A program made the position numbers and the translations under genes. Shown here piece by piece: positions 18,949-27,424 of a stretch of 64,000 nucleotides of DNA. Positions within the stretch are counted from its first letter, which is position 1. Every line of letters starts with the position of its first letter. The notes beneath the pieces are model-generated. The model ran no database searches. It was not told the DNA's origin and saw only the letters and a list, made by a program, of their open reading frames with translations. Origin of the DNA: Burkholderia sp. 8Y (GTDB lineage: Bacteria; Pseudomonadota; Gammaproteobacteria; Burkholderiales; Burkholderiaceae); NCBI RefSeq assembly GCF_902506145.1, contig NZ_LR733519.1, forward strand, positions 248,001 to 312,000, given 5' to 3'.

Positions 18949-19049
18949 ATCGACGCCCCGATTTTGCGCAAAATTCGTTCCGTCTAACGAATAACAACAA
19001 GCAACGCCTGAAGGCAGCACCATAGCGGCCAAGGGCATACGGGGAAGTC

Positions 19050-19712
19050 ATGCAGCGAGAGAGAAAACAGCCCGTCAAAGGGCGTGCAATCGCAGTGTGC
19101 ATCATTGCTTCATCGGCAATCGCGAGCCAGGCGGTTGCTCAGGACGCCGAAGCGGTGTCGGCCGTGCATGCGCAGTCGTCGAACGCCGCGCAGCCGCTCA
19201 TCTCGCTTCCGACCACGCCGACGCCTGACCCGGTCGGCAAGACCACGCCGCTGCCTGCCGCCAACGGTGCGCCGCTTTCGCCGCGCGGTACGGTGAACGC
19301 CTCCGAGTCGCTCGAAAAGAGCGCGACGCTCGCCGGCACGCCGCGAGCCCGCACCGCCGATGTCACCGGCCAGAAGCCGCTCGACGATGCGCTCGGCGGC
19401 GTCGTGACCACCGACACGGTGACGCTCGCGGGCCAGGACTTCTACAACTGGTTCGCGCAGGCGTGGAGCGCCATTCCGTTGAGCGAGCGTTACATCGTCT
19501 CGGTGCACGAGCGCCCTTCGGCGCGCTACGGCAGCCTCGTCTGGGTCGAGTTCGGCCAGCGACGCGTTTTCCAGGCGTTTCTGCCGATTGCGCGGGCCAA
19601 CGTGCGGCCCGTCGCCGAAGGCGCGGCTCAGGTGGCGTTTCAGAACGTCATGCAGGCCGACCTCACGCGCCTGCTCTTTCGCGACGCCGACATGGCGAAC
19701 GACGAACTCTAA
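19050..19712 (+). CDS. csgE: Curli secretion chaperone CsgE with long N-terminal extension
   Basis: A 220-residue exported protein. The C-terminal 100 residues match CsgE: GQDFYNWFAQAWSAIPLSE, VHERPSARYGSLVWVEF, VFQAFLP and a terminal DADMANDEL resembling the E. coli end. CsgE caps the periplasmic side of the CsgG pore and directs CsgA for secretion. A signal peptide (VCIIASSAIASQAVAQ) precedes an extra region of about 95 residues, rich in Pro, Thr and Ala (residues about 32-120), which E. coli CsgE (129 residues) lacks. The start has GGGGAAG upstream. First gene of a csgE-F-G-B-A operon. Confidence 0.9.
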   Translation: MQRERKQPVKGRAIAVCIIASSAIASQAVAQDAEAVSAVHAQSSNAAQPLISLPTTPTPDPVGKTTPLPAANGAPLSPRGTVNASESLEKSATLAGTPRARTADVTGQKPLDDALGGVVTTDTVTLAGQDFYNWFAQAWSAIPLSERYIVSVHERPSARYGSLVWVEFGQRRVFQAFLPIARANVRPVAEGAAQVAFQNVMQADLTRLLFRDADMANDEL

Positions 19713-19744
19713 TAAAAGCAACACGGCCAATTACGGGGAATACG

Positions 19745-20191
19745 ATGAAAACCAATGCGCTTGTCCGCAGCGCGATGCTCGCCTGCGCGCTCTCGATGCC
19801 GCTAATCATGTCGACGGCCGCTCACGCGACGGCGCTCGTCTATGAGCCGGTGAATCCCAACTTCGGCGGCAATCCGCTGAATGGCGCGAACCTGCTGAAC
19901 GAAGCGAACGCCCAGAACAAGTACAAGGATCCGTCGACGGACAGCCTGACGAGCGGCCAGTCCACGCTAGACCAGTTCAACACGCAGTTGCAGCAGGCCA
20001 TTCTGTCGCGTGTGGCGTCGTCGATTTCGAGTTCGATCGTCGGTACTGACGGCACGCTGCATCCGGGCACGATCAACACGGGCAACTTCTCGATTGCAAT
20101 CACGCAAGTCACCGGCGGCAATCTGCAAGTGACGACGACGGACAAGACGACTGGTGCATCCACCACGTTCATCGTCGGTAACGGCCAGTAA
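19745..20191 (+). CDS. csgF: Curli assembly factor CsgF
   Basis: A 148-residue exported protein with a signal peptide ending in AAHAT. The mature start LVYEPVNPNFGGNPLNG is the conserved CsgF segment that inserts into the CsgG channel. CsgF extends the pore outside and couples secretion to nucleation by CsgB. The ATG at 19745 has GGGGAA upstream; the open frame extends further back to 19463 but that part overlaps csgE and is not coding. It sits between csgE (33-base gap) and csgG (18-base gap). Confidence 0.92.
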   Translation: MKTNALVRSAMLACALSMPLIMSTAAHATALVYEPVNPNFGGNPLNGANLLNEANAQNKYKDPSTDSLTSGQSTLDQFNTQLQQAILSRVASSISSSIVGTDGTLHPGTINTGNFSIAITQVTGGNLQVTTTDKTTGASTTFIVGNGQ

Positions 20192-20209
20192 GACGAGCGC
20201 ACATAAGCC

Positions 20210-21130
20210 ATGAACAAGAACACACTCAGGACCGCCGCGCTCGGCGCCGCGCTCGCCGCCGCGATGCTGCTGACCGGCTGCGTGACCGCGCCGATGCCCT
20301 CCGCAGGCAACGCGACGCTCACGCCGCCCACGCGGGTCACGCGCGACCTCACGCATCTGCCGCCGCCCAAGGGCAAGATTTTCGCGGCCGTGTACGGCTT
20401 TCGCGATTTGACCGGGCAATACAAGCCGTCGCCGGACAGCTCGTTCTCGTCGCAGGTGACGCAGGGCGGCGCGTCGTTCCTCGTGAAAGCGATGCGCGAT
20501 TCCGGTTGGTTCCAGCCCGTCGAGCGGGAAAACCTGCAAGATCTGTTGACCGAGCGGAAGATCATGCGTGCGCTCGAAACGCCCGACGACAAGAAGAACG
20601 CGATTCCGCAGATCGGCGCGTTGGCGCCCGCGAACATCGTGCTCGAAGGCGGCATCGTCGGCTACGACTCGAACATCCGCACGGGCGGCGCGGGCGTCGC
20701 GTATCTCGGCATCTCGGCGTCGCAGCAGTATCGCGTCGACCAGGTGACGGTGAACTTGCGCGCGGTCGATATCCGTAACGGCACGATCCTTAACAGCGTA
20801 TCGACCACGAAGACGATCTATTCGATTCAGGTCGATACGGGCGTGTACCGCTTCATCGGCTTCAAGGACTTGTTGCAGGCGGAGATCGGCATGACGCGCA
20901 ATGAGCCGCAACAGTTGTGCGTGAACGAGGCGATCGAATCGGCGCTGGTGCATCTGATTGTGCAGGGCGTGGCGAACCAGACCTGGGCGCTCAAGGACAT
21001 GAAAGACTGGTACGACCCGACGATGCAGCGATATCTGCAGGAGAACCAGGGCTACGCGGCGACCATGGAAGACGTGAACCCGCCGTATAGCCCGGTGAAG
21101 ATCGATCCGCCTAAGACAATGGGAAGCTGA
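20210..21130 (+). CDS. csgG: Curli secretion channel CsgG (lipoprotein)
   Basis: A 306-residue outer-membrane lipoprotein. The signal ends in the lipobox LLTGC, giving a lipidated Cys near residue 24. Family sequences include VYGFRDLTGQYKPSPDSSFS, VTQGGASFLVKAMRDSGWF and EGGIVGYDSNIRTGG. CsgG forms the nonameric pore that exports CsgA and CsgB. Length is slightly above the 277 residues of the E. coli protein, owing to the C-terminus. Fourth-base spacing to the next gene indicates the same transcript. Confidence 0.95.
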   Translation: MNKNTLRTAALGAALAAAMLLTGCVTAPMPSAGNATLTPPTRVTRDLTHLPPPKGKIFAAVYGFRDLTGQYKPSPDSSFSSQVTQGGASFLVKAMRDSGWFQPVERENLQDLLTERKIMRALETPDDKKNAIPQIGALAPANIVLEGGIVGYDSNIRTGGAGVAYLGISASQQYRVDQVTVNLRAVDIRNGTILNSVSTTKTIYSIQVDTGVYRFIGFKDLLQAEIGMTRNEPQQLCVNEAIESALVHLIVQGVANQTWALKDMKDWYDPTMQRYLQENQGYAATMEDVNPPYSPVKIDPPKTMGS

Positions 21131-21134
21131 TTCC

Positions 21135-21692
21135 ATGAATAAGGATAACGAAATGATGCCGCCGCGCGCGCCGTGGCGTGCTTCGAAGGTCGCGCTATGT
21201 GCGGCGGTTTTCGCGGTCGTGAGTCTGTCGCTCGCGGTCTTTGCCGCGGATTTGTCGCCGGTTTCGGACTTTGGCCCGGCGGAGCCGGGTTTTGGCGGCG
21301 CGGCACAGGTTGCACGCGTCGCGCAGCATGGCACGAACAATCGCGTCACTGGCGTTCAGGCGGGGCAGAACGGCCTCGTCGTGAACCAGACGGGCATCGC
21401 GAACGTCGCGGTGACGGCGCAGGCAGGCAACGACAACTGGTCGGTCCTGCAACAAAGCGGCAACGCCAATCAGTACAACGGTTATCAGGCTGGGCAGTAC
21501 AACCGGTCGATTGCAGTGCAAAGCGGTAGCGGCAATGAGGCGACGGTGACGCAGACTGGAATCGCGATGTCGTCACAAGTGACGCAGCTCGGTAGCAACA
21601 ACGCGGTTTCGATTTTGCAGAGCCGTAACGGTTCCGGCTTGTCGGTCACGCAGACGGGCAACGGAGCGCGGGCTGCGGTCCTCATGAAGTAG
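21135..21692 (+). CDS. csgB: Curlin subunit, CsgB-like nucleator
   Basis: A 185-residue exported protein starting 4 bases after csgG. After a signal peptide (VVSLSLAVFAA) it holds about five or six curlin repeats of the form xGxxNxxxxxQxGxxNxxxxxQ. Examples are QHGTNNRVTGVQAGQNGLVVNQTG, here in short parts: GTNNRVTGVQAG, GNDNWSVLQQSG, GSGNEATVTQTG, GSNNAVSILQS. Position next to csgG and before the much larger curlin gene, with the non-canonical C-terminal repeat ending RAAVLMK, fits the minor nucleating subunit. The CsgB versus CsgA assignment is by context. Confidence 0.75.
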   Translation: MNKDNEMMPPRAPWRASKVALCAAVFAVVSLSLAVFAADLSPVSDFGPAEPGFGGAAQVARVAQHGTNNRVTGVQAGQNGLVVNQTGIANVAVTAQAGNDNWSVLQQSGNANQYNGYQAGQYNRSIAVQSGSGNEATVTQTGIAMSSQVTQLGSNNAVSILQSRNGSGLSVTQTGNGARAAVLMK

Positions 21693-21766
21693 GCAGTGTT
21701 TCTCGTCCGGTTTGTCACCGGGGTGCGAGGAGACCAGTAGGTGGGGTTGAGGTGCAGGGGAGTGGG

Positions 21767-21797
21767 ATCGTATCCGACGGAGAGGGCCGGATACGAT
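21767..21797 (+). other. RNA hairpin between csgB and csgA
   Basis: A perfect 10-base inverted repeat, ATCGTATCCG and CGGATACGAT, with an 11-base loop. No T-run follows, so it is not a simple terminator. It could stabilise or process the mRNA to give different amounts of the two curlin subunits, or serve as an operator for csgA. Confidence 0.4.
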
Positions 21798-21858
21798 AAG
21801 GGTAACTAAACGTAGTCAGTCGTCGTATCTAAAATATCTATCAACGAGGCAAATAAAA

Positions 21859-22848
21859 ATGAAAGTCAAGGCAATCATCATCGCTATGGGTCTGGCAACG
21901 CTGGCTTCGACGTCGGCTTTCGCAGTGGACGGTTCCACCGGCGAGAAGGCGTTTGTGTCGCAGTTCGGCGGGAACAACACGGCTAACGTCGATCAACAGA
22001 AGTCGAGCTACGACAACGTGACGGTTCTGCAAAACGCGAACAGCGCTAACGCGGACGTCGAGTCGAAGAACGGCGGCTACAACACGACGACGATCCAGCA
22101 AAGCAGCGCGCAAGCCAATTCCAACGAAACGGCGACCGTGAAGCAGGACACGACCGTCGGTAACAACACGACGATCACGCAGACCGTCGGTGCGGACAAG
22201 GCGCTCGTCGAAACGACCGGCGGCGGGTTCAATACCATCGCGATCAATCAGGCCGGCACGTTTTCGGGCACGGACTCGCACGTCAAGCAGACGAATGAAG
22301 TGCATGACAACGTGATGATCAAGCAAACCGGCGCGGCCATCGCCAACACGGATTCGAGCAACGGCGGCTACAACACGACGACGATCAGCCAGAACGCATC
22401 GCCGAACGTGAACCTCGCTACCGTGCTTCAAATCGGCGCGACCGGCGAGACGACGTACATCTCGCAAAGCGGCGACGGCTACGGTCATGCAACGGTGAAC
22501 CAGCACTACTCGTCGAATGACCAGGCTGGCATCGTGCAGAACGGCTACGACCAGATCGCCTCGATCGACCAGAACTTCGGCACGAGCAACAAGGCTGGCG
22601 TGCTCCAGGTCGGCAAGAAGAACGAAGCGCACCTGGATCAGGAAGCCTCGTTGGAATCCACCTTGCTGGCCGCTCAGTTCGGCGATGCGAACTACATCTC
22701 GGCGTCGCAAACCGGCTACGACAACTACGGCCTGATCGGGCAGGGCGGCATCGCCAACACGGCGACGGTCACGCAAGCTGGTACGGGTAACGTCGCGATC
22801 GTGTCGCAAGTCGGCTCGGGCAACAAGACGACCATCGCGCAGCACTAA
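21859..22848 (+). CDS. csgA: Major curlin subunit, CsgA-like, unusually long
   Basis: A 329-residue exported amyloid subunit: signal peptide (GLATLASTSAFA), then about 13-14 curlin-type repeats with regularly spaced Asn and Gln, such as NGGYNTTTIQQ, GNNTTITQTVG, NGGYNTTTISQN, GTGNVAIVSQVGSGN. E. coli CsgA is 151 residues with five repeats, so this one is more than twice as long. Some repeats are nearly duplicated (KNGGYNTTTIQQ and SNGGYNTTTISQ), pointing to expansion by internal duplication. It would be secreted by CsgG and polymerise on the cell surface. The gene follows a 166-base gap with its own hairpin and ends before a strong terminator. Confidence 0.85.
   Translation: MKVKAIIIAMGLATLASTSAFAVDGSTGEKAFVSQFGGNNTANVDQQKSSYDNVTVLQNANSANADVESKNGGYNTTTIQQSSAQANSNETATVKQDTTVGNNTTITQTVGADKALVETTGGGFNTIAINQAGTFSGTDSHVKQTNEVHDNVMIKQTGAAIANTDSSNGGYNTTTISQNASPNVNLATVLQIGATGETTYISQSGDGYGHATVNQHYSSNDQAGIVQNGYDQIASIDQNFGTSNKAGVLQVGKKNEAHLDQEASLESTLLAAQFGDANYISASQTGYDNYGLIGQGGIANTATVTQAGTGNVAIVSQVGSGNKTTIAQH
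21949..22845 (+). repeat. Array of degenerate curlin repeats within csgA
   Basis: About 13-14 imperfect repeats of roughly 20-24 codons, recognisable by G-x-x-N then a short beta strand and Q. They are divergent at DNA level apart from two nearly identical NGGYNTTTI units at about 22068 and 22365. Confidence 0.7.
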
Positions 22849-22878
22849 GCACGCGTAGAGCTTCGTCGGTCGTGATTC

Positions 22879-22916
22879 GGGCGGTAACGGCTTCGAGCCG
22901 TTACCGCCCGTTTTTT
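22879..22916 (+). terminator. Intrinsic terminator of the curli operon
   Basis: A perfect 14-base stem (GGGCGGTAACGGCT paired with AGCCGTTACCGCCC) with a TCG loop, followed by G and six T residues. It lies 30 bases after the csgA stop. Confidence 0.95.
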
Positions 22917-23203
22917 GCTTGCTGTCGCGAAGACGGTAGTCTTTCGATGCTGCAATTCACCGGAATGCGCTCGGCACGACCTAGAACTTCACGATGCGCA
23001 CATCTGCTCAAGGCACAGCGGCTTTCGTGCGCAATAGCGCGAGCTGTACATTCTCTATGTCCGCCACGCCGCGCGATCCAGACGCCAGCACGAGCACACC
23101 CTCGCAGGCTTTTCGCAGACCAGCGCGTCTGTCGGCCTCATGCCAGTGGATCGATTAAGATACTCCGCCTCAATTCACCGACCATGACGGAGCGTCTTTC
23201 GTG
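22917..23203. other. Gap between curli terminator and DUF2322 gene
   Basis: With the terminator region this is about 355 bases without a gene. An open frame (22872-23204) crosses the terminator hairpin, has Arg/Ser/Pro-rich random composition and is rejected. The last part presumably holds the promoter of the DUF2322 gene; I see no clear motif. Confidence 0.4.
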
Positions 23204-23533
23204 ATGCAGCCGAGCTACGTATTCAAGGACAATCTGGCCCAACTGCCTTCGATCGAAGGCATCGAGCGTATCGACCTGATCGATGCGAAGGGCGATGTCC
23301 TCGCGAGCATCGAAAACAAGCCGGGCAAGCAAGGCTCGCTCGCGGTGTATCACTATCTGAAGCAGGCGTTCGGCACGCTGAACGCGCAGGCCGCGGAGCA
23401 CGGTCTCGCGGGCTTCGCGGAACATACGGCGGACGCGCGCAATCGTCCGGGGGCGCATCCGAATGTGGATCGTCTGCTCGAAATCGCTGCGGGCGGCGAT
23501 GCCGTCGAAATGCGCGTGATCGCGGCTTCGTGA
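23204..23533 (+). CDS. DUF2322 family small protein
   Basis: A 109-residue cytoplasmic protein resembling the DUF2322 family, with the conserved opening FKDNLAQLPSIEGIERIDLID. It is acidic, lacks a signal peptide or membrane segment and is of unknown function. The ATG at 23204 directly follows an in-frame GTG at 23201. It is monocistronic, convergent with kdgD. Family assignment is from memory of the N-terminal signature and would need a profile search. Confidence 0.7.
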   Translation: MQPSYVFKDNLAQLPSIEGIERIDLIDAKGDVLASIENKPGKQGSLAVYHYLKQAFGTLNAQAAEHGLAGFAEHTADARNRPGAHPNVDRLLEIAAGGDAVEMRVIAAS

Positions 23534-23602
23534 GCGCCAGCTAAAACGCCCCGACCGTCGGAGCACTGTCCGACGCCCGTGGCGCGTTCTAAAGCGCGGG
23601 CG

Positions 23603-24520
23603 TTATTGCGCGCCGAGCTTCTTGATCAACGCATCGAGCTGGCTTATTTCTTCGTCGTTCAGATCCGTGAGCGGCGCGCGCACCGGACCGGCGTCGTGTC
23701 CGACGAGCTTCGCGCCCGCCTTCACGATACTCACCGCGTAGCCCGGGCGACGATTGCGGATGGCCAGATACGGCAGGAAGAATTCGTCGATCAGCTTGCC
23801 GGTCGTCTCGTGGTCGTTGGCCGCGATCGCGCGATAGAACTCCATCGCCGTCTTCGGGATGAAGTTGAACACCGCCGACGAATACACCGGCACGCCGAGC
23901 GCCTTGTACGCCGCCGCGTAGACTTCCGCCGTCGGCAGGCCGCCGAGATACGAGAAACGGTCGCCGAGACGGCGGCGGATCGTGACCATCGCCTCGATTT
24001 CACCGACGCCATCCTTGAAGCCGATGAGGTTCGGGCAGCGATCCGCGAGACGCTCCAGCATGTCGGCGTTCAGCTTCGAGTTCGCGCGGTTATAGATGAT
24101 GATGCCCATGTTCGGCACGGCCTTGCACACCTGTTCCGCGTGCGCGGCGATGCCTTCCTGCGAGGCTTCCGTCAGATAGTGCGGCATCAGCAGAATGCCT
24201 TGCGCGCCGTTCTTCTCGGCTTCCTGCGCAAACGCGATGGCCGTGCGCGTCGGGCCGCCCGCGCCCGCCAGAATCGGCACTTTGCCCTTGCAGACTTCGG
24301 TGGCGGTCCGCACGATCTGCGAATATTCAGGTTGCGTCAGCGAAAAGAACTCGCCCGTGCCGCCCGCGACGAACAACGCAGACGCGCCGTACGGCGCGAG
24401 CCATTCGAGCCGCTCTGCATACGTATCGGCGCGGAAGTTGCCTTGCGCGTCGAAGTCGGTCACGGGGAAAGAGAGCAGGCCCTCGGATACGATCTGCTTG
24501 AGTTCTTGCGGTGTCGTCAT
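23603..24520 (-). CDS. kdgD: 5-dehydro-4-deoxyglucarate dehydratase KdgD
   Basis: A 305-residue class I aldolase-fold enzyme of the DHDPS/NAL family. It shows the family motif [26 protein letters not shown], the Tyr in IIIYNRAN, and the Schiff-base Lys in LIGFKDGVG. KdgD (EC 4.2.1.41) decarboxylates and dehydrates 5-keto-4-deoxyglucarate to alpha-ketoglutarate semialdehyde in the D-glucarate/galactarate pathway. It is divergent from garD, whose product is its substrate. An L-KDA dehydratase role in arabinose breakdown is a weaker alternative. The intergenic region carries an inverted repeat likely shared by both promoters. Confidence 0.92.
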   Translation of the reverse strand: MTTPQELKQIVSEGLLSFPVTDFDAQGNFRADTYAERLEWLAPYGASALFVAGGTGEFFSLTQPEYSQIVRTATEVCKGKVPILAGAGGPTRTAIAFAQEAEKNGAQGILLMPHYLTEASQEGIAAHAEQVCKAVPNMGIIIYNRANSKLNADMLERLADRCPNLIGFKDGVGEIEAMVTIRRRLGDRFSYLGGLPTAEVYAAAYKALGVPVYSSAVFNFIPKTAMEFYRAIAANDHETTGKLIDEFFLPYLAIRNRRPGYAVSIVKAGAKLVGHDAGPVRAPLTDLNDEEISQLDALIKKLGAQ

Positions 24521-24567
24521 GATCTATGTCTCGTTTGGCAGCGTCCGGCGAATGCAGAGCTTATAGG

Positions 24568-24670
24568 TCATCGTACAACATGATCGCGCGACGGACAAGC
24601 GGTTCGGCATTCTTTCGCACGATGAAGGGGTAAACACCAAGCCAAACCGCGCCGTTGTGTTGTAGGATGA
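24568..24670. promoter_or_regulatory. Inverted operator pair between kdgD and garD
   Basis: TCATCGTACAAC at 24568-24579 and GTTGTAGGATGA at 24659-24670 are inverted copies differing at one base and about 80 bases apart. Each contains TTGTA/TACAA, the kind of half-site used by GntR/FCD regulators of sugar-acid genes. They probably mediate galactarate- or glucarate-responsive control of both divergent genes; the regulator is not in the window. Confidence 0.45.
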
Positions 24671-24716
24671 CATAACTCTAGCGGCGCTCGCCGTCTTGCA
24701 CGAAGGACTGTCCAGA

Positions 24717-26306
24717 ATGAATCAGCCACCGCTCTATATCCGCGTCCACCCCGAAGATAACGTCGCGATCGTCGTGAATGACGGCGGCCTCGGGGAAGGC
24801 GCAACCTTCGCCGATGGTCTCGTGCTGCGCGAGCGCGTGCCTCAAGGTCATAAAGTCGCGCTCACCGATCTCGCGGAAGGCGATGCCGTGCTCCGCTACA
24901 ACGTGGTCATCGGTTACGCGCTGAAGGATCTCCCGAAGGGGAGCTGGATCAACGAGCACGTCTTGCGGATGCCGACGCCGCCCGAACTCGACGATCTGCC
25001 TATCGCGACCATCAAGGCGCCCGACACGTCCGCGCTCGAAGGCTTCACGTTCGAGGGCTATCGCAATGCGGACGGCACGGTCGGCACGCGCAACATCCTC
25101 GCCATCACGACGACCGTGCAGTGCGTCGCGGATGTCGTGCAGCACGCGGTCGACCGCATCAAGGCCGAACTGCTGCCGCGCTACCCGAATGTCGACGACG
25201 TCGTGAGCCTCGGTCATAGCTACGGCTGCGGCGTGGCGATCGAAGCGCCCGACGCGATGGTGCCGATCCGCACCGTGCGCAACATCGCGCTGAATCCGAA
25301 CTTCGGCGGCGAAGTGATGATGGTGAGTCTCGGCTGCGAGAAGCTCCAGCCCGAACGCCTGATGCCGCCCGGCACGATACCAATCGCGGCCGCCGCCCTC
25401 GACGACGCCATCGCCGATATCGGCGACATGGAGAGCGAGGCGAACGGCGGTGCCGTCGTGTTGCAGGACGAGGGACACGTCGGCTTCCAGTCGATGATCG
25501 ACTCCATCATGCTCATGGCCGCAACGCATCTGAAGCGGCTCAACAATCGCCGCCGCGAGACCTGTCCGGCGTCCGATCTCGTCGTCGGCGTGCAGTGCGG
25601 CGGCAGCGATGCGTTCTCCGGTCTCACGGCGAATCCGGCGGTCGGCTTCGCGACGGACCTGCTCGTGCGCGCGGGCGCGACCGTCATGTTCTCGGAAGTG
25701 ACCGAAGTGCGCGACGGCGTCGCGCAACTCACGGCGCGCGCCGCGAACGGCGAAGTGGCTGCTGCGATCATCCGCGAGATGAAGTGGTACGACGAATACT
25801 TGAAGCGCGGCGGCGCGGACCGCAGCGCCAACACCACGCCCGGCAACAAGAAGGGTGGTCTGTCGAATATCGTCGAAAAGGCGATGGGCTCCATCGTCAA
25901 GTCGGGCAGCTCGACCATTTCAGGCGTGCTTTCGCCGGGCGAGAAGGTCAAGCAGAAGGGCCTGATTTACGCGGCGACGCCCGCTAGCGATTTCATCTGC
26001 GGCACGTTGCAACTGGCTGCGGGCATCAATCTGCATGTGTTCACGACCGGCCGCGGCACGCCGTACAGCCTCGCCGAAGTGCCCGTCATCAAGGTGGCGA
26101 CGCGTTCCGATCTCGCGCGCCGCTGGCACGATCTGATGGATGTGAACGCGGGCACTATCGCCACGGGCGAATCGAGCATCGCGGACGTGGGCTGGGAACT
26201 GTTCCATCTGATGCTCGATGTCGCGAGCGGGCGCAAACAAACGCGCGCCGAGAAGCTCAAGCTGCATAACGCGCTCGTGCTGTTCAATCCGGCGCCGGTG
26301 ACCTGA
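24717..26306 (+). CDS. garD: Galactarate dehydratase GarD
   Basis: A 529-residue enzyme of the GarD/UxaA (altronate/galactarate dehydratase) family. The N-terminal SAF-like part (residues about 1-95) includes [15 protein letters not shown] and [12 protein letters not shown]. The large catalytic part has [42 protein letters not shown] and a Cys-containing [18 protein letters not shown] segment. It dehydrates galactarate to 5-keto-4-deoxyglucarate (EC 4.2.1.42), which KdgD consumes. The ATG at 24717 has AAGGA upstream; a TTG at 24696 is an alternative. Followed by an intrinsic terminator. Confidence 0.93.
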   Translation: MNQPPLYIRVHPEDNVAIVVNDGGLGEGATFADGLVLRERVPQGHKVALTDLAEGDAVLRYNVVIGYALKDLPKGSWINEHVLRMPTPPELDDLPIATIKAPDTSALEGFTFEGYRNADGTVGTRNILAITTTVQCVADVVQHAVDRIKAELLPRYPNVDDVVSLGHSYGCGVAIEAPDAMVPIRTVRNIALNPNFGGEVMMVSLGCEKLQPERLMPPGTIPIAAAALDDAIADIGDMESEANGGAVVLQDEGHVGFQSMIDSIMLMAATHLKRLNNRRRETCPASDLVVGVQCGGSDAFSGLTANPAVGFATDLLVRAGATVMFSEVTEVRDGVAQLTARAANGEVAAAIIREMKWYDEYLKRGGADRSANTTPGNKKGGLSNIVEKAMGSIVKSGSSTISGVLSPGEKVKQKGLIYAATPASDFICGTLQLAAGINLHVFTTGRGTPYSLAEVPVIKVATRSDLARRWHDLMDVNAGTIATGESSIADVGWELFHLMLDVASGRKQTRAEKLKLHNALVLFNPAPVT

Positions 26307-26334
26307 AACACGCGTCGTCTCGATGCAGCACGCA

Positions 26335-26374
26335 AGCCCCGTTCGCGGCAATGTCGCGAACGGGGCTTTCTCAT
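26335..26374 (+). terminator. Intrinsic terminator after garD
   Basis: A perfect 13-base stem, AGCCCCGTTCGCG with CGCGAACGGGGCT, loop GCAATGT, followed by TTCTCATT. It lies about 30 bases after the garD stop. The T-tract is weak, but the stem is strong. Confidence 0.8.
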
Positions 26375-26491
26375 TCGTGATTCCGCGTCATCAATGTAAT
26401 GACGCGGGCGGCATTTCACCAGCGCAGTCCGCGACCTACCATGCGAGTCGTCGAAGGAAGACATCAACCGATTCGCAAGGAGGAAGCAAGC

Positions 26492-27349
26492 ATGTACGCC
26501 ATCACGGGAATCAGCGGACAAGTGGGCGGCGCGCTCGCGAATGCGCTGCTGCAGGCGGGACACGAGGTACGCGCGGTCGTGCGCGATGCAAGCAAGGGCG
26601 AGCCCTGGGCCGCGCGCGGCTGCGAAGTCACGCACGCGCTGATGAACGATGCCAACGCGCTAGCGCAGGCATTCGAAGGCGCTGACGGCGCGTTCATTCT
26701 TCTGCCGCCGGAATTCGATCCGTTGCCCGGCTTTCCGGAAGCGCGCGAAGTCATCGACGCGATCGTCTCGGCCGTGAAGCGCGCGAAGCCGCGCAAGATC
26801 GTGTGCCTGTCCACCATAGGCGCGCAGGCGACGCAAACGAATCTCCTCACGCAGCACACGCTGCTTCAAGAGGCGCTGACCTCGCAGCCGATACCGGTGA
26901 CTTTTCTGCGCCCCGGCTGGTTCATGGAAAACAGCGCATGGGACGTGCAATCGGCTCGCGAAGAAGGCGTCCTTCATTCGTTTCTGCAACCGCTGGATCG
27001 CGCGATCCCGATGGTCGCCACGGAGGACGTAGGCAGAACCGCCGCGCAGTTGCTTGTGGACGAGTGGAACGGCACGCGCGTCATGGAGCTCGAAGGCCCG
27101 CGACGCGTCAGCCCGCGCGACATCGCGGCGGCATTCTCGGCCGTGCTCGGCAAGCCGGTCAATGCGCGCGCCGTGCCGCGTGAGCGTTGGCGCAATCTGT
27201 TCGAGCAGCAGGGCATGAAGAATCCGATGCCGCGCATTCGTATGCTCGATGGCTTCAACGAAGGGTGGATCGACTTCGAAGGACACAGCGACGAGATCCG
27301 CAAGGGCGGAGTCACGATCGAGGCCGTTATCCGCAAGCTCTGTGAGTAA
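26492..27349 (+). CDS. NmrA-like NAD(P)-binding protein
   Basis: A 285-residue atypical SDR. The N-terminal ITGISGQVGGALANALL is the GxxGxxG dinucleotide site, followed by VRAVVRDASKG. Later segments (VCLSTIGAQATQTNL, VTFLRPGWFMENSAWD) are typical of NmrA/HSCARG-like proteins that sense NADP or reduce quinones (QorB-like). The catalytic YxxxK of classical SDRs is absent. The start is decided by AAGGAGGAAG immediately upstream of 26492. The following GST and TetR genes face the same way but after a 75-base gap, so co-transcription is uncertain. Confidence 0.85.
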   Translation: MYAITGISGQVGGALANALLQAGHEVRAVVRDASKGEPWAARGCEVTHALMNDANALAQAFEGADGAFILLPPEFDPLPGFPEAREVIDAIVSAVKRAKPRKIVCLSTIGAQATQTNLLTQHTLLQEALTSQPIPVTFLRPGWFMENSAWDVQSAREEGVLHSFLQPLDRAIPMVATEDVGRTAAQLLVDEWNGTRVMELEGPRRVSPRDIAAAFSAVLGKPVNARAVPRERWRNLFEQQGMKNPMPRIRMLDGFNEGWIDFEGHSDEIRKGGVTIEAVIRKLCE

Positions 27350-27424
27350 TGTAAAAGGGCGTCGTTGCGTGTTTTGGAGCGATCGATCTAAAATGGTCCT
27401 CTGCCCAAACCGGAGCGCGCCCGC

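Larger units (their letters stand above)
18622..19049. promoter_or_regulatory. Divergent intergenic region between the GG-leader peptide and curli operon
   Basis: A 428-base gap with clearly lower GC than its flanks and no convincing gene. It should hold the promoters of both flanking units. It contains a perfect inverted repeat at 18931-18948 and several copies of CAAACGTT-like sequence between 18802 and 18904, listed separately. Short open frames here (for example 18633-18914) have atypical codon use and are rejected. Confidence 0.5.

Noticed and set aside
18633-18994. Short open frames in the curli upstream gap
   Set aside because: Low-GC intergenic sequence with atypical codons and no ribosome sites; it more likely holds promoters.
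22872-23204. 110-codon open frame after csgA
   Set aside because: It runs through the csgA terminator hairpin and has random-looking composition.
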